The notes below the pieces were generated by a model, which did no database searches, had not been told where the DNA came from, and saw only the letters and a list, made by a program, of their open reading frames with translations. This document shows positions 46,088 through 55,035 of a stretch of 64,000 nucleotides of DNA, piece after piece. Location: positions 1-64,000 of the forward strand of contig NZ_NIJK01000027.1 of the NCBI RefSeq assembly GCF_002836975.1, given 5' to 3'. The position numbers and the translations under genes are program-made. This stretch comes from Shewanella indica (GTDB taxonomy: Bacteria; Pseudomonadota; Gammaproteobacteria; Enterobacterales; Shewanellaceae). Numbering within the stretch: position 1 is the stretch's first letter; the number at the start of each line of letters is the position of its first letter.

Positions 46088-47128
46088 ATGGAATACAGAC
46101 GTATCCCCCACTCTACTCTGGAAGTAAGTAAACTGTGCCTCGGCACCATGACCTGGGGCGAGCAAAACTGCCAGGCCGAGGCCTTCGCCCAGTTGGATAT
46201 GGCCCTAGCCGAAGGGATTAACTTTATCGACACTGCCGAGATGTATCCGGTGCCGCCAAAACCCGAGACTCAGGGTGAGACCGAACGCATTCTTGGCGCC
46301 TACCTCAAGGCCCGCGGCAACAGAGACAACCTGGTGATTGCCACCAAGGTGGCGGCTCCCGGCGGCAAGAGTGACTATATCCGCAGCAAGATGGCACTGG
46401 ACTGGCGCAATATCCAGCTGGCGGTGGATGCATCGTTGCAGCGCCTGGGCGTAGACTGTATCGATCTCTACCAAATCCACTGGCCCCACAGAAACTGTAA
46501 CTTCTTCGGCGAACTCTTCTATGAGCAGCAGGAGCAGGAGTCGATGACTCCCATCCTGGATACCCTAGAAGCCTTGAGCGAAGTGATCCGCGCCGGCAAG
46601 GTGCGCTATATAGGGGTCTCCAACGAAACGCCCTGGGGCCTGATGAAATACCTGCAACTGGCTGAGAAACACGGCCTGCCGCGAATTGTCAGCGTGCAGA
46701 ACCCCTATAACCTGTTGAATCGCAGCTTTGAAGTGGGCATGAGTGAAATAAGCCACCGCGAGGAGTTACCACTGCTGGCCTACTCGCCATTGGCCTTCGG
46801 TACCCTCACAGGCAAGTACCTCGACGGTCAGTGGCCGGCAGGCGCCAGGTTGACCCTGTTCAAGCGCTTCGCCCGCTATACCGGCACCGAGTTGGCGCTT
46901 GAGGCCACCGAGGCCTACGTCAAGCTGGCCCAAAAATTCCACCTGAGCCCGGCGCAGATGGCACTGGCATTCGTCAACTCCCGTCCCTTTGTGGGCAGCA
47001 ATATCATAGGCGCCACCAATCTGGAGCAGTTAAAGGAGAACATTGCCGCCTCGCAGCTTAAGCTGAGTGATGAACTGCTCGGTGAGCTCAACTCGCTGTC
47101 GAGCCGATTTCGCCTGCCCTGTCCTTAA
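46088..47128 (+). CDS. tas: Aldo/keto reductase Tas
   Basis: The product has 346 residues of the TIM-barrel AKR fold. GTMTWGEQN, FIDTAEMYPVPPKPETQG with the catalytic Asp and Tyr, KVAAPGG with Lys, and YQIHWPHRNCNFFGE with His. AETMYPVPP-type sequence and the HRN motif are typical of E. coli Tas, which can replace prephenate dehydrogenase under some conditions. NADP is the likely cofactor. Stands alone on the + strand before csdA. Confidence 0.93.
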   Translation: MEYRRIPHSTLEVSKLCLGTMTWGEQNCQAEAFAQLDMALAEGINFIDTAEMYPVPPKPETQGETERILGAYLKARGNRDNLVIATKVAAPGGKSDYIRSKMALDWRNIQLAVDASLQRLGVDCIDLYQIHWPHRNCNFFGELFYEQQEQESMTPILDTLEALSEVIRAGKVRYIGVSNETPWGLMKYLQLAEKHGLPRIVSVQNPYNLLNRSFEVGMSEISHREELPLLAYSPLAFGTLTGKYLDGQWPAGARLTLFKRFARYTGTELALEATEAYVKLAQKFHLSPAQMALAFVNSRPFVGSNIIGATNLEQLKENIAASQLKLSDELLGELNSLSSRFRLPCP

Positions 47129-47207
47129 GGGTTGAGATATTTCGCCTTGCATTGGGCGCACAAATCCATAAAGATCTGTGCGCCCTTTTGATTGAAGATC
47201 CACAGCA

Positions 47208-48422
47208 ATGAGCACTCCACAATTGCGCGCCCAGTTTCCCGCGCTCACCCAGATGTTGGGGGATTATCCCCTGGTCTATCTCGACACGGCCGCCACCAGC
47301 CAAAAACCCCGGCGGGTGCTGGAAGCTATGGCGCGTTTCTACCGTGAAGATTGCGCCAATGTGCACAGAGCGGCCCATCAGCTTTCCGCCCGGGCGACCC
47401 AGGCCTACGAAGCTGTGCGTGATGCCTTGCAAGATTTTATCCATGCCGCCCGGCGGGAAGAGATCATCTTCACCCACGGCACCACCGAAGCCATCAACCT
47501 GCTGGCCTGGGGCCTTGGCGAGCGCTTTGGCAAGGATGACCTCATTCTGGTCGACAGCTGCGCTCATCACGCCAATCTGCTGCCCTGGCAACAACTGGCC
47601 AAACGCAGTGGTGCCAGGCTGGAACCCATACCACTGGATAAAGATCTGCGCCTCGATAAGGCGGCCTTTGGCCTGCTGCTCCAGCAAAAGCCCAAATTGG
47701 TGGCCCTCAGTCACGTCTCCAATGTATTGGGTACAGTCAATGACATAGCAGGCCTGTGTCAGGATATTCGCGCCGCCGGTGCCATAAGTGTGGTGGATGG
47801 TGCCCAGGCCGTTGCCCACCTGCCGCTGGATATGCAGCAACTGGGGTGCGACTTTTATGCTTTTTCCGGCCACAAGATGTATGGCCCCAGCGGCATAGGC
47901 GTACTCTGGGGCCGCTATGAGTTGCTGGACACCCTGGAGCCACTGCTAACCGGCGGTGAGATGATAAAAACCGTCAGTTTCCAGGGCAGTACATTTGGCG
48001 ACTTGCCCAACCGCCTCGAGGCCGGCACCCCGCCGATAGCCGAGGTCATAGGTCTGGGAGAGGCCATCGCCTTTCTTGAGCAGCAGGACAGACAAGCCCT
48101 GGCGCTTGCCGAACAAAAACTGCTGAACAAACTGCAACAGGGGTTATCCGCCATTGCCGGGGTCGAGCTTTACGCCGCTCACAGAGATAATCTGGGCGCC
48201 GTGGCCTTTAATCTTAAGGGCGAGCATCACCAGGATGTAGGCATACTGCTGGATCAACAAGGCATAGCGGTACGCTGCGGCCATCATTGCGCCATGCCAC
48301 TGATGTCGCTGATGGGTATCAAGGGCTGCTGCCGGGCCTCTGTGGGGATCTACACTGATGAGCAAGATATCAAACGTTTTCTCGATGCCCTGAAGGCAAG
48401 CGCCGAACTACTGGGATACTGA
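47208..48422 (+). CDS. csdA: Cysteine desulfurase CsdA
   Basis: The product has 404 residues of the fold-type I PLP class. THGTTEAINLLAWGLG binds PLP; the Schiff-base lysine is in AFSGHKMYGPSGIGVLWG; the catalytic cysteine is in AVRCGHHCAMPLM. It takes sulfur from cysteine as a persulfide for the partner CsdE, encoded 3 bases on. SufS is a close relative; the CsdA call rests on the solitary csdA-csdE pair rather than a suf operon. Confidence 0.94.
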   Translation: MSTPQLRAQFPALTQMLGDYPLVYLDTAATSQKPRRVLEAMARFYREDCANVHRAAHQLSARATQAYEAVRDALQDFIHAARREEIIFTHGTTEAINLLAWGLGERFGKDDLILVDSCAHHANLLPWQQLAKRSGARLEPIPLDKDLRLDKAAFGLLLQQKPKLVALSHVSNVLGTVNDIAGLCQDIRAAGAISVVDGAQAVAHLPLDMQQLGCDFYAFSGHKMYGPSGIGVLWGRYELLDTLEPLLTGGEMIKTVSFQGSTFGDLPNRLEAGTPPIAEVIGLGEAIAFLEQQDRQALALAEQKLLNKLQQGLSAIAGVELYAAHRDNLGAVAFNLKGEHHQDVGILLDQQGIAVRCGHHCAMPLMSLMGIKGCCRASVGIYTDEQDIKRFLDALKASAELLGY

Positions 48423-48425
48423 ACC

Positions 48426-48878
48426 ATGACAGAGCAAACACTCACTGCTGCCGACTTTATCCAATTTGCCAAGCAAACCCAGGTGCCCCTGGCCGACTTA
48501 TTTGAAGCCGTCTCTTCGGCCAATAATTGGCAGGACAGATACCGCCAGTTAATGCAAGGAGCCAAGCTGTTACCGGCCCTGCCACCCGAGCTGCAAACTG
48601 AAGCCGCCCGGGTACGCGGCTGTGAAAGCGCCGCCTGGCTCTACCACTACCAAATCGATGGCAAGCATCTGTTTATTGCCGACAGCGAGGCCCGCATCGT
48701 CAAGGGGCTGATCGCCTTGTTGCTGCATGCTATGAATAACAGCGACAGCCAAACCCTGGCGCAATTTGAGCCCAAGGCTTATCTCAAGCAACTGGGTTTG
48801 GAGGGGCAACTGAGCCCATCCCGCAGCAACGGCCTCTATGCCCTGATAAGCAGAATCATCGAGCTCAGCCAGTGCTAA
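48426..48878 (+). CDS. csdE: SufE-family sulfur acceptor CsdE
   Basis: The product has 150 residues. NNWQDRYRQLMQGAKLLP opens the SufE fold, and the acceptor cysteine is in VRGCESAAWLY near residue 61. It receives persulfide sulfur from CsdA. The gene follows csdA by 3 bases, so the two are translated from one mRNA. Confidence 0.94.
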   Translation: MTEQTLTAADFIQFAKQTQVPLADLFEAVSSANNWQDRYRQLMQGAKLLPALPPELQTEAARVRGCESAAWLYHYQIDGKHLFIADSEARIVKGLIALLLHAMNNSDSQTLAQFEPKAYLKQLGLEGQLSPSRSNGLYALISRIIELSQC

Positions 48879-48990
48879 TGCCATGATGCTTTTTTCAGCG
48901 CTTCAACTATCAAGCTCACATCGGAGAATAATTTTGCGGCCTGGTTGGCATTTTTTCAATTAAGCTTCACTTACCATCTGGTTCCAGAGT

Positions 48991-49067
48991 CGGAGCGTAG
49001 CTCAGCCCGGTAGAGCGCTGTCTTCGGGAGGCAGGGGTCGCAAGTTCGAATCTTGTCGCTCCGACCA
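48991..49067 (+). tRNA. tRNA-Pro (anticodon CGG)
   Basis: A cloverleaf of 77 bases folds fully: acceptor CGGAGCG / CGCTCCG; D stem GCTC/GAGC; anticodon stem CTGTC/GGCAG around loop TTCGGGA, giving anticodon CGG for codon CCG; T loop GTTCGAATC; and an encoded CCA end (49065-49067). A terminator follows. Confidence 0.97.
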
Positions 49068-49098
49068 ATCAAACCGCTATCCAAGCGGCATAAAGACT

Positions 49099-49133
49099 CA
49101 AGGGCAGGTTCATCGAACTTGCCCTTGTTGTTT
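49099..49133 (+). terminator. Terminator of the tRNA-Pro gene
   Basis: CAAGGGCAGGTTC (49099-49111), loop ATC, GAACTTGCCCTTG (49115-49127), 13 pairs with one wobble, then TTGTTT. Confidence 0.85.
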
Positions 49134-49141
49134 CTGCTTCG

Positions 49142-49747
49142 TCACACTGCAACAACCATCATCAAGCCGGCCAGCAACAAACAAGTGCCGAGCACGTATT
49201 GCAGTTGTTTCTTGGCCAGTACTTTACAGGTTACCTCCCCCACCATGCTGAGGATCAACACCGTCGCGCCAATCCCCACCAGATAGCCCAAAAACAAATT
49301 GGAACCACTGAGGGTCCAGTCGGCTACACCCAGATTGGCGCTGCCCAGGGTGTAGCCATGAGCAAATGCCAACATGGCGACCATGGCCGCGGCGATATGG
49401 GTGGCAAAACAGATATTACCGGCAATCAACATGCCGAGCACAAACATGGACAAGAGGACAAAGGATTTACTGACGATAAGCGCCACCGAGGTTTGCGCCA
49501 TCAAAGTACCGGCCAACATCACCAGCACAAAGGAGAGAGGTACTGCCCACAAGGCTTTACCGCCAAGCTGCGCCGACCAGACACCGACGCCCACGGCCAC
49601 CAGCAGACTGGCCAACAACATCAATGGGTTGAGTTGCATCACCTGCTCGGGAAAGCGTCCCACAACCCCCAACGACAACAGCAGACTGGCACCAACACCC
49701 AAGAACAGCCAAGATCTGCCAGCAAACAAGGACCGCATCATAAGCAC
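49142..49747 (-). CDS. HupE/UreJ-family membrane protein
   Basis: The product has 201 residues with seven hydrophobic helices. GFPHP- or H-type metal motifs of the family are represented by FATHIAAAMVAMLAFAHGYT with two conserved His residues in the membrane. HupE/UreJ proteins carry nickel or cobalt. No hydrogenase or urease gene is nearby, so the metal and its user are unknown. The N-terminal signal-like helix starts right after MLMMRSLFAGR. Confidence 0.82.
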   Translation of the reverse strand: MLMMRSLFAGRSWLFLGVGASLLLSLGVVGRFPEQVMQLNPLMLLASLLVAVGVGVWSAQLGGKALWAVPLSFVLVMLAGTLMAQTSVALIVSKSFVLLSMFVLGMLIAGNICFATHIAAAMVAMLAFAHGYTLGSANLGVADWTLSGSNLFLGYLVGIGATVLILSMVGEVTCKVLAKKQLQYVLGTCLLLAGLMMVVAV

Positions 49748-49846
49748 CTCTCACTTGCCGAGTGACTATGCTTTAACCTTATACCTTACAGTTAAAAAAT
49801 GCTTGACCTGGCACAAACTCCTGACAAATAACCTCCCTTTAGTGAC

Positions 49847-49881
49847 TTGCATACCACAGACCAAGGCTTTACTATCCTTGG
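49847..49881 (+). promoter_or_regulatory. Predicted trpS promoter with an overlapping inverted repeat
   Basis: TTGCAT (49847-49852), 17 bases, TACTAT (49870-49875) fit a sigma-70 promoter. CCAAGG (49861-49866) and CCTTGG (49876-49881) form an inverted repeat centred on the -10 box, so a repressor could sit there. It does not match the TrpR operator. Confidence 0.5.
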
Positions 49882-49908
49882 GTCTTTAAACACATTTTGA
49901 TTAACCCC

Positions 49909-49983
49909 ATGTATTCCCCAATCGACTCATTGCTCATGCAACAGACTTGGTGGCGCAGCCCAAACCGGCGGCGTCAGGATTAA
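49909..49983 (+). CDS. trpS leader peptide with tandem Trp codons
   Basis: The ORF encodes 24 residues, MYSPIDSLLMQQTWWRSPNR followed by RRQD. The two adjacent TGG codons are at 49948-49953, a strong bias in so short an ORF. Together with the terminator at 50008-50032 and an alternative pairing between them, it forms a classical attenuator: stalling at the Trp codons when charged tRNA-Trp is scarce would favour read-through into trpS. No strong ribosome-binding site is visible before the ATG. Confidence 0.72.
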   Translation: MYSPIDSLLMQQTWWRSPNRRRQD

Positions 49984-50007
49984 ACATAGGTAAAATCATA
50001 TCTTCCG

Positions 50008-50032
50008 GGCCGCCATAAGGCGGCCTTTGTGT
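50008..50032 (+). terminator. Attenuator terminator before trpS
   Basis: GGCCGCC (50008-50014), loop ATAA, GGCGGCC (50019-50025), then TTTGTGT. GGCGGC at 49967-49972 near the end of the leader ORF can pair with GCCGCC at 50009-50014 instead, which would break this hairpin. Confidence 0.75.
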
Positions 50033-50074
50033 ATCTGTACGTCTTATGGCTCCGGCAATTTCAAGGAGAACAAG

Positions 50075-51076
50075 ATGAAACAGATCATACTCACAGGCGA
50101 CAGACCCACAGGCAAACTGCATATCGGCCACTATGTCGGTTCACTCAGGCAAAGAGTCCAGGTTCAGGACGAGTTCGATCAGAACGTGATGATTGCCGAC
50201 TATCAGGCCTTGACCGACAACGGCCATAACCCGGCCAAGGTGACCGACAATATTCTCGAAGTCATGGCCGACTACCTGGCGGCCGGGCTGGATCCGGCCA
50301 AGACACGTTTTTGCCTGCAAAGCGCACTGCCGGCGCTGTCGGAACTCACCTGCATCTACTTGAACTTGGTGACGGTTGCCCGGCTTGAGCGCAATCCCAC
50401 GGTCAAGGCGGAGATCCAGCAAAAAGGTTTTGAGCGCAGCCTACCGGCGGGTTTTCTGGTCTACCCCGTCAGCCAGACCGCTGATATTACCGCCTTTCGC
50501 GCCACTCATGTGCCTGTAGGTGAGGATCAGTTGCCCATGCTGGAGCAAAGCAATGAAATCGTCCGTCGCTTCAACAACCTGGTGGGGGCTGAAGTGCTCA
50601 AGGAGTGTCAGGCGATTCTCAGTGACACAGGCCGTCTCCCGGGACTCGACGGTAAAGCCAAGATGTCCAAATCCCTTGGCAATACCATAGAACTGGGAAT
50701 GAGCAGTGATGAACTCAAGCAAGCGGTGTTTTCCATGTATACGGATCCCAACCATCTGAGAGTAGAAGATCCGGGTAGAGTCGAGGGCAACACAGTATTC
50801 AGCTATCTCGATGCCTTCCATCCGGACAAGCCCTTGGTAGCCGAGCTCAAAGCCCATTATCGCCGAGGCGGCCTCGGCGATATGAAGTGCAAAAGGATAC
50901 TCAACGACTGCCTGCAGGAATTACTCGCGCCCATGCGGGAGCGGCGCAGGCAAGCCCTGGCAGACAAAGGGCAACTGCTGGCGATACTGCAAAAAGGTAC
51001 GGAAGAAGCCAGAGCCATCAGTGATGCCGTACTGCAAGATGTCAAAGCCGCCATCGGGCTTAATCTGCTTCGCTAA
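50075..51076 (+). CDS. trpS: Tryptophanyl-tRNA synthetase
   Basis: The product has 333 residues from the ATG at 50075 with AAGGAG eight-odd bases upstream; an ATG at 50027 lies inside the attenuator. Class I motifs are HIGHYVGS and KMSKSLGN. It charges tRNA-Trp. The leader peptide and terminator upstream point to control by the enzyme's own product, charged tRNA-Trp. Sequence such as [18 protein letters not shown] places it in the bacterial TrpRS branch. Confidence 0.96.
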   Translation: MKQIILTGDRPTGKLHIGHYVGSLRQRVQVQDEFDQNVMIADYQALTDNGHNPAKVTDNILEVMADYLAAGLDPAKTRFCLQSALPALSELTCIYLNLVTVARLERNPTVKAEIQQKGFERSLPAGFLVYPVSQTADITAFRATHVPVGEDQLPMLEQSNEIVRRFNNLVGAEVLKECQAILSDTGRLPGLDGKAKMSKSLGNTIELGMSSDELKQAVFSMYTDPNHLRVEDPGRVEGNTVFSYLDAFHPDKPLVAELKAHYRRGGLGDMKCKRILNDCLQELLAPMRERRRQALADKGQLLAILQKGTEEARAISDAVLQDVKAAIGLNLLR

Positions 51077-51115
51077 ACGATTGTTCACTCAGCCAAGAGT
51101 CTATAAGCCCGGCAC

Positions 51116-51646
51116 TTGGCTGAGCCTCTCACAGAAACAACTCCCCCTGTTGGCACTCATACTAACCTTGATACTGCGAGCGCTATCCAGCCAGGCTGTT
51201 TTTTACTGGGCAGTTTATTGCAGTGCTGTATCATGCCAAGCTATGCCAACGCCGCCGAACAAAGTGTGGCAATCAACTATATCCATGGAGAAGGCCAGGC
51301 CAAGGGTAGCAAACTGGCTTATCAGCTGTATCTGGATACCCTGAAACCTATCAGTGGAAATTTTGAACTGCCCCTGAAAGCCAGTATCAACTTTTGGGAA
51401 TGCGGCGAAAATAACCAGCATGATGTCAATCATCTGCTGGCCATGTCACCCATATTGAAATACCCGCTGATGAGGGGACAATGGCTGGACTTTTATCTGG
51501 AGGCCGGGATAGGCTTTGCCTTCAAATTTGGCCGTGAGCGCAAACAGACAGGCTCCATCACCTACCTGCATTATTCCAATGCGGGCCTCAGCAAACCCAA
51601 CCCAGGGCTCGACTTTGTCAACCTGGCCTATAGCTACCGTTTCTAA
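51116..51646 (+). pseudogene. PagL-like lipid A 3-O-deacylase gene, probably decayed
   Basis: The C-terminus YLHYSNAGLSKPNPGLDFVN has the active-site His-Ser pair and the NPG of acyloxyacyl hydrolases. Two things are odd. First, the only start in frame is TTG 51116, giving an unconvincing N-terminus; a good signal-like sequence (LPLLALILTLIL) lies in another frame and would join this one if the T6 run at 51199-51204 had one more T. Second, EAGIGFA runs directly into FKFGRERKQ, where PagL proteins usually have about 25 more residues forming two barrel strands. The mature part is about 130 residues instead of about 150. I judge it a decaying gene; a short functional variant remains possible. 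Confidence 0.55.
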
Positions 51647-51670
51647 CACCCTTTTAGGGGAGCGGGCCAA

Positions 51671-51928
51671 TCAATTTAGCGGATGATTGGCCCGAAAATA
51701 GGCCCACGCTTCCACAATGCTGCCATCCGGCAGGTGACAATAGCCGACAGTGCCTTTTTGTTCCTGAACCAGCTCCAGCTTACCGCCGGATTCGACACAA
51801 AATACCGCTGCCGGATTAGGGCTTCCCACAGTATCTTTCAGACTCTCGGACCCGGTTTTTGCCGCCTCTTCAGAGCAGCCCCCCAACAGCAGCAGAGTGC
51901 CCACAATCATTACAGTTAATACTCGCAT
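51671..51928 (-). CDS. DUF333 lipoprotein
   Basis: The product has 85 residues from the ATG at 51928, preceded by AAGGAGCCAAG. An earlier start at 51970 would hide the signal sequence. The lipobox is LLLLGGC with Cys near residue 18. NPAAVFCVESGGKLELV and GYCHLPDGSIVEAWAYF are the DUF333 pattern, with two further cysteines that could pair. The family is often called haemolysin-like, without good evidence. Single gene, opposite to its neighbours. Confidence 0.9.
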   Translation of the reverse strand: MRVLTVMIVGTLLLLGGCSEEAAKTGSESLKDTVGSPNPAAVFCVESGGKLELVQEQKGTVGYCHLPDGSIVEAWAYFRANHPLN

Positions 51929-52264
51929 CTTGGCTCCTTGCTCAGTCCCTTGGGCGCGCCCAATTGCCACCGCAGACTTTCCAGTATCAGCTCAAACAAA
52001 CTCCAAGCTACAAGGAGATAGCAAGGTCTGCAAGCAAATGAGCCACTTATCCAAGTTAATGATTTGAAAGTTATGAATATTGTTAAAAGTAAGCAGCAAT
52101 TTTTGCCAGGCAGATCATGATTTTTCCAATTTGATCAGGCTTGTTTTTTGGTGTTTGACAGTAAAGCGGGTAAAGTGTCGCGGTTATCATCTTTTTTGAT
52201 ACAAGGCATTAGCCTGCAATTGATAAAAGACCTACAAACATAATAATACAGACAAGGGAAGAGT

Positions 52265-53800
52265 ATGAGCGACTCCAACTCCTGTGCAGGCAATGACCTG
52301 CGCGAAGTCAAGCAACTGGGAATGTGGGCCTCCATCGCCAGTTTAAGCTATATCTTCTGGCTGGTCGGCGGTATGGAACTGGTTGAACGTATCGCCTACT
52401 ACGGCGTTAAGGCCAGTGCCGGACTCTATGCCAAGGCGCCGGCTTCCGAAGGCGGCCTAGGTATCAGCCTCAGCGATTACGGCATCATTATCTCAGCCTG
52501 GGCCTTGCTGCAGACCTTTGTGCCGGTATTTACCGGCGGGATCTCAGATAGGGTCGGCTACAAAGAGACCATCTTTGCCTCAACCATCATCAAGATCTGT
52601 GGCTACCTCTGTATGGCCTTCTTCCCCAGCTTCTGGGGCTTTTTGTTCGGTGCCATGCTGCTGGCGGCCGGTACCGGCATCTTCAAGCCCGGCATCCAGG
52701 GAACGTTGGTGCTGTCCACCAACCGTAACAACACCTCCATGGCCTGGGGTATCTTCTATCAGGTGGTGAATATCGGTGGTTTCCTTGGCCCCTTGGTGGC
52801 AGTGCATATGCGGCAGCTGTCCTGGGACAATGTGTTCTACGCCTGTGCCGCCATTATCTCGCTCAACTTCCTGTTCCTGCTGACGTACAAAGAGCCGGGT
52901 AAAGAGCAACGCCTGGAACGGCAACGTAAGATCAAGTCCGGTGAACTCAAGCAGGAGATGCTTTGGAAAGATGCCTGGAGCGAGCTGAAAAAGCCGGTAG
53001 TCATCTACTATATGCTGGTGTTTTCCGGCTTCTGGTTCCTATTCAACTCCCTGTTTGACGTGCTGCCTATTCATATCGCCGAATGGGTGGATACCAGCGT
53101 GATTGTCACCAGCCTGTTTGGCCCTGAAGGCACCAGCAACGGCATACTGCAATTCTGGCTCGGGCTGAACAACGAAGGTACCAAGGTCATGCCGGAAGGC
53201 ATGCTCAACCTCAACGCGGGTCTGATTATGACCAGCTGCTTCCTGATAGCCGCTCTGACCGCCAAGTACCGTATCACCAGCGCCATGCTGGCCGGCTGTC
53301 TACTGTCTATATTTGCCTTTGTGTTGATCGGTGCCACCCATGCGGCCTGGTTTATCGTGTTGGCTATCGCCATGTTCTCTCTCGGCGAAATGATGATAAG
53401 CCCGAAGAAGAACGAGTTTATGGGCAATATCGCCCCCGAAGGCAAGAAGGCCATGTACCTCGGCTTTGTGATGTTGCCACAGGGCATAGGCTGGGGCCTG
53501 GAAGGCTATTTCGGCCCCAAACTCTATGAGATCTTTGCCTCCAAAGAGATCTTCTCCCGTGAGATGCTACTGGATAAGGGCATGTCACAGAAGGATGTAG
53601 CTGCCATTCCGCAGGGGGAAGCCTTTCATAAACTGGTTGAATTCACCGGCCAAAGTGGCCGCGAGCTGACCGAGATCCTCTACCAGAGCCACAACATAGG
53701 CATGGCCTGGTACATCATAGGCGCCATAGGCACCATTTCCGCCGTCGGCATCTATATCTACGGTAAGTGGCTGCTGAGAATGCAGCAAGCCCAAGCCTGA
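52265..53800 (+). CDS. MFS transporter of the POT (peptide) type
   Basis: The product has 511 residues and 12 or more membrane helices. GGMELVERIAYYGVKA in the first helix resembles the ExxERFxYYG motif of proton-coupled oligopeptide transporters, with the first Arg kept. GIFKPGIQGTLVLSTN and FYQVVNIGGFLGPL are further family-like stretches. A long extra loop (about 295-330) is present. The substrate is not clear; it may be a peptide or another small molecule. It is monocistronic with its own terminator. Confidence 0.86.
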   Translation: MSDSNSCAGNDLREVKQLGMWASIASLSYIFWLVGGMELVERIAYYGVKASAGLYAKAPASEGGLGISLSDYGIIISAWALLQTFVPVFTGGISDRVGYKETIFASTIIKICGYLCMAFFPSFWGFLFGAMLLAAGTGIFKPGIQGTLVLSTNRNNTSMAWGIFYQVVNIGGFLGPLVAVHMRQLSWDNVFYACAAIISLNFLFLLTYKEPGKEQRLERQRKIKSGELKQEMLWKDAWSELKKPVVIYYMLVFSGFWFLFNSLFDVLPIHIAEWVDTSVIVTSLFGPEGTSNGILQFWLGLNNEGTKVMPEGMLNLNAGLIMTSCFLIAALTAKYRITSAMLAGCLLSIFAFVLIGATHAAWFIVLAIAMFSLGEMMISPKKNEFMGNIAPEGKKAMYLGFVMLPQGIGWGLEGYFGPKLYEIFASKEIFSREMLLDKGMSQKDVAAIPQGEAFHKLVEFTGQSGRELTEILYQSHNIGMAWYIIGAIGTISAVGIYIYGKWLLRMQQAQA

Positions 53801-53804
53801 TTGG

Positions 53805-53832
53805 AAACGCCACCTCAGGGTGGCGTTTTTAT
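53805..53832 (+). terminator. Terminator of the POT/MFS gene
   Basis: AAACGCCACC (53805-53814), loop TCAG, GGTGGCGTTT (53819-53828), then TTATAT. Confidence 0.88.
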
Positions 53833-53937
53833 ATATTGATTGTAAATGAGAGCTTGATCCCGCCAAGGGAACGGGCCAAATCCTATGCTTAAAATAGCCA
53901 TAAATAGAATGCAACCATTTGTATCCAAGGAAGTTTT

Positions 53938-55020
53938 ATGCTTTTTAACCATCATCTTCACCGGCAGATAGATTCATTGAAACAGCGGCTCGAAGAACAG
54001 AGCCAGCAGCACCAGGCGACACTGGAGCAATTGCAGCTACAACTGGGGCAGCTTAAACAGGAAAGGGACCAGGCACTGGCGCAAAACCGCGACTTCGCCG
54101 CCATGTTGGCCTGCCAGAACCAGGGCGGGCTCATGTTGCAATCGGTACGCGAGGCCATGGCCGAAGACGCCGGACGTCTGCTTGAGGAGCAAAGCAAACT
54201 GGAGCAACTCAACGCCCTGTTCGAGCAAACCCGCAGCGCCGTTGCCAGGCTGGGAGAGCGAGCCCATCTGCTCAGTTCACAGTCACAGCATAGCCTGGGA
54301 ACAGTGGCGCAACTGGATACCAGTACCCAAAGCATCAGCCAGTTTGTCAGCGCCATTCAGGGCATTTCGGCACAGACCAACCTGTTGGCACTCAATGCCG
54401 CCATCGAAGCCGCCCGCGCCGGAGAGGCAGGTCGCGGCTTTGCGGTGGTGGCCGATGAAGTCCGGCAGTTGGCGGCCAAGGCCAGTGACGCCAGCCAACA
54501 GATAGAGCAGTTGGTGCAACAGATCATCACTCAGTCAGAAAGCATACGAACCCTGACAGATGACAACCAAGGCTGCGCCGATGAAGTGGCCAGCTCGGCG
54601 GTGCAGATAGACACTGTGGTCACTCAGGTATTGGCGCAATCGGCGCAGATGCAACAGGTGATCAGCCATGCCGCGACAGTGTCTTTCCTCAACACCACCA
54701 AGCTGGATCATGCGGTATGGAAGCAGAATATCTATGAACTGCTGCAAAACCAGTGTTTTGATCAGCCGGTAAACAGCCACCATGACTGCCGTTTGGGTAA
54801 GTGGTACTACGAAGGACAAGGCGCCAGCCTCTATAGCTCACTCCCGGGTTTCCGCGAGTTGGAAGCGCCGCATGCATTGGTGCACGAGAATGGCCGCCTG
54901 GCGCTGCAACACGCCGCAGCCGGCAACACCACAGAGCAGGTAATGGCACTGCAACGGATGGAAGATGCCAGTATGCAGGTGGTACTGGCCATAGATAGCA
55001 TTATCGCCGCAGTTCAGTAG
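53938..55020 (+). CDS. Soluble chemoreceptor with C-terminal zinc-binding CZB domain
   Basis: The product has 360 residues and no membrane helix. An N-terminal coiled coil ([20 protein letters not shown]) is followed by a short signalling hairpin with tip [20 protein letters not shown]. The C-terminal CZB domain has its metal ligands: His in [17 protein letters not shown], Cys-Gly region [14 protein letters not shown], and His in [14 protein letters not shown] receptors sense zinc or, through it, oxidants such as hypochlorite. The gene stands alone; no FliA promoter is evident. Confidence 0.92.
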   Translation: MLFNHHLHRQIDSLKQRLEEQSQQHQATLEQLQLQLGQLKQERDQALAQNRDFAAMLACQNQGGLMLQSVREAMAEDAGRLLEEQSKLEQLNALFEQTRSAVARLGERAHLLSSQSQHSLGTVAQLDTSTQSISQFVSAIQGISAQTNLLALNAAIEAARAGEAGRGFAVVADEVRQLAAKASDASQQIEQLVQQIITQSESIRTLTDDNQGCADEVASSAVQIDTVVTQVLAQSAQMQQVISHAATVSFLNTTKLDHAVWKQNIYELLQNQCFDQPVNSHHDCRLGKWYYEGQGASLYSSLPGFRELEAPHALVHENGRLALQHAAAGNTTEQVMALQRMEDASMQVVLAIDSIIAAVQ

Positions 55021-55035
55021 CCGTCAGTAAAATCG

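Noticed and set aside
48991-49140. Integration site of a genomic island at tRNA-Pro
   Set aside because: No repeated tRNA 3' end and no integrase nearby; the flanks are ordinary housekeeping genes.
53840-53937. FliA promoter before the CZB chemoreceptor
   Set aside because: TTAAAATA near 53888 resembles a -35, but no GCCGATAA lies at the right distance.
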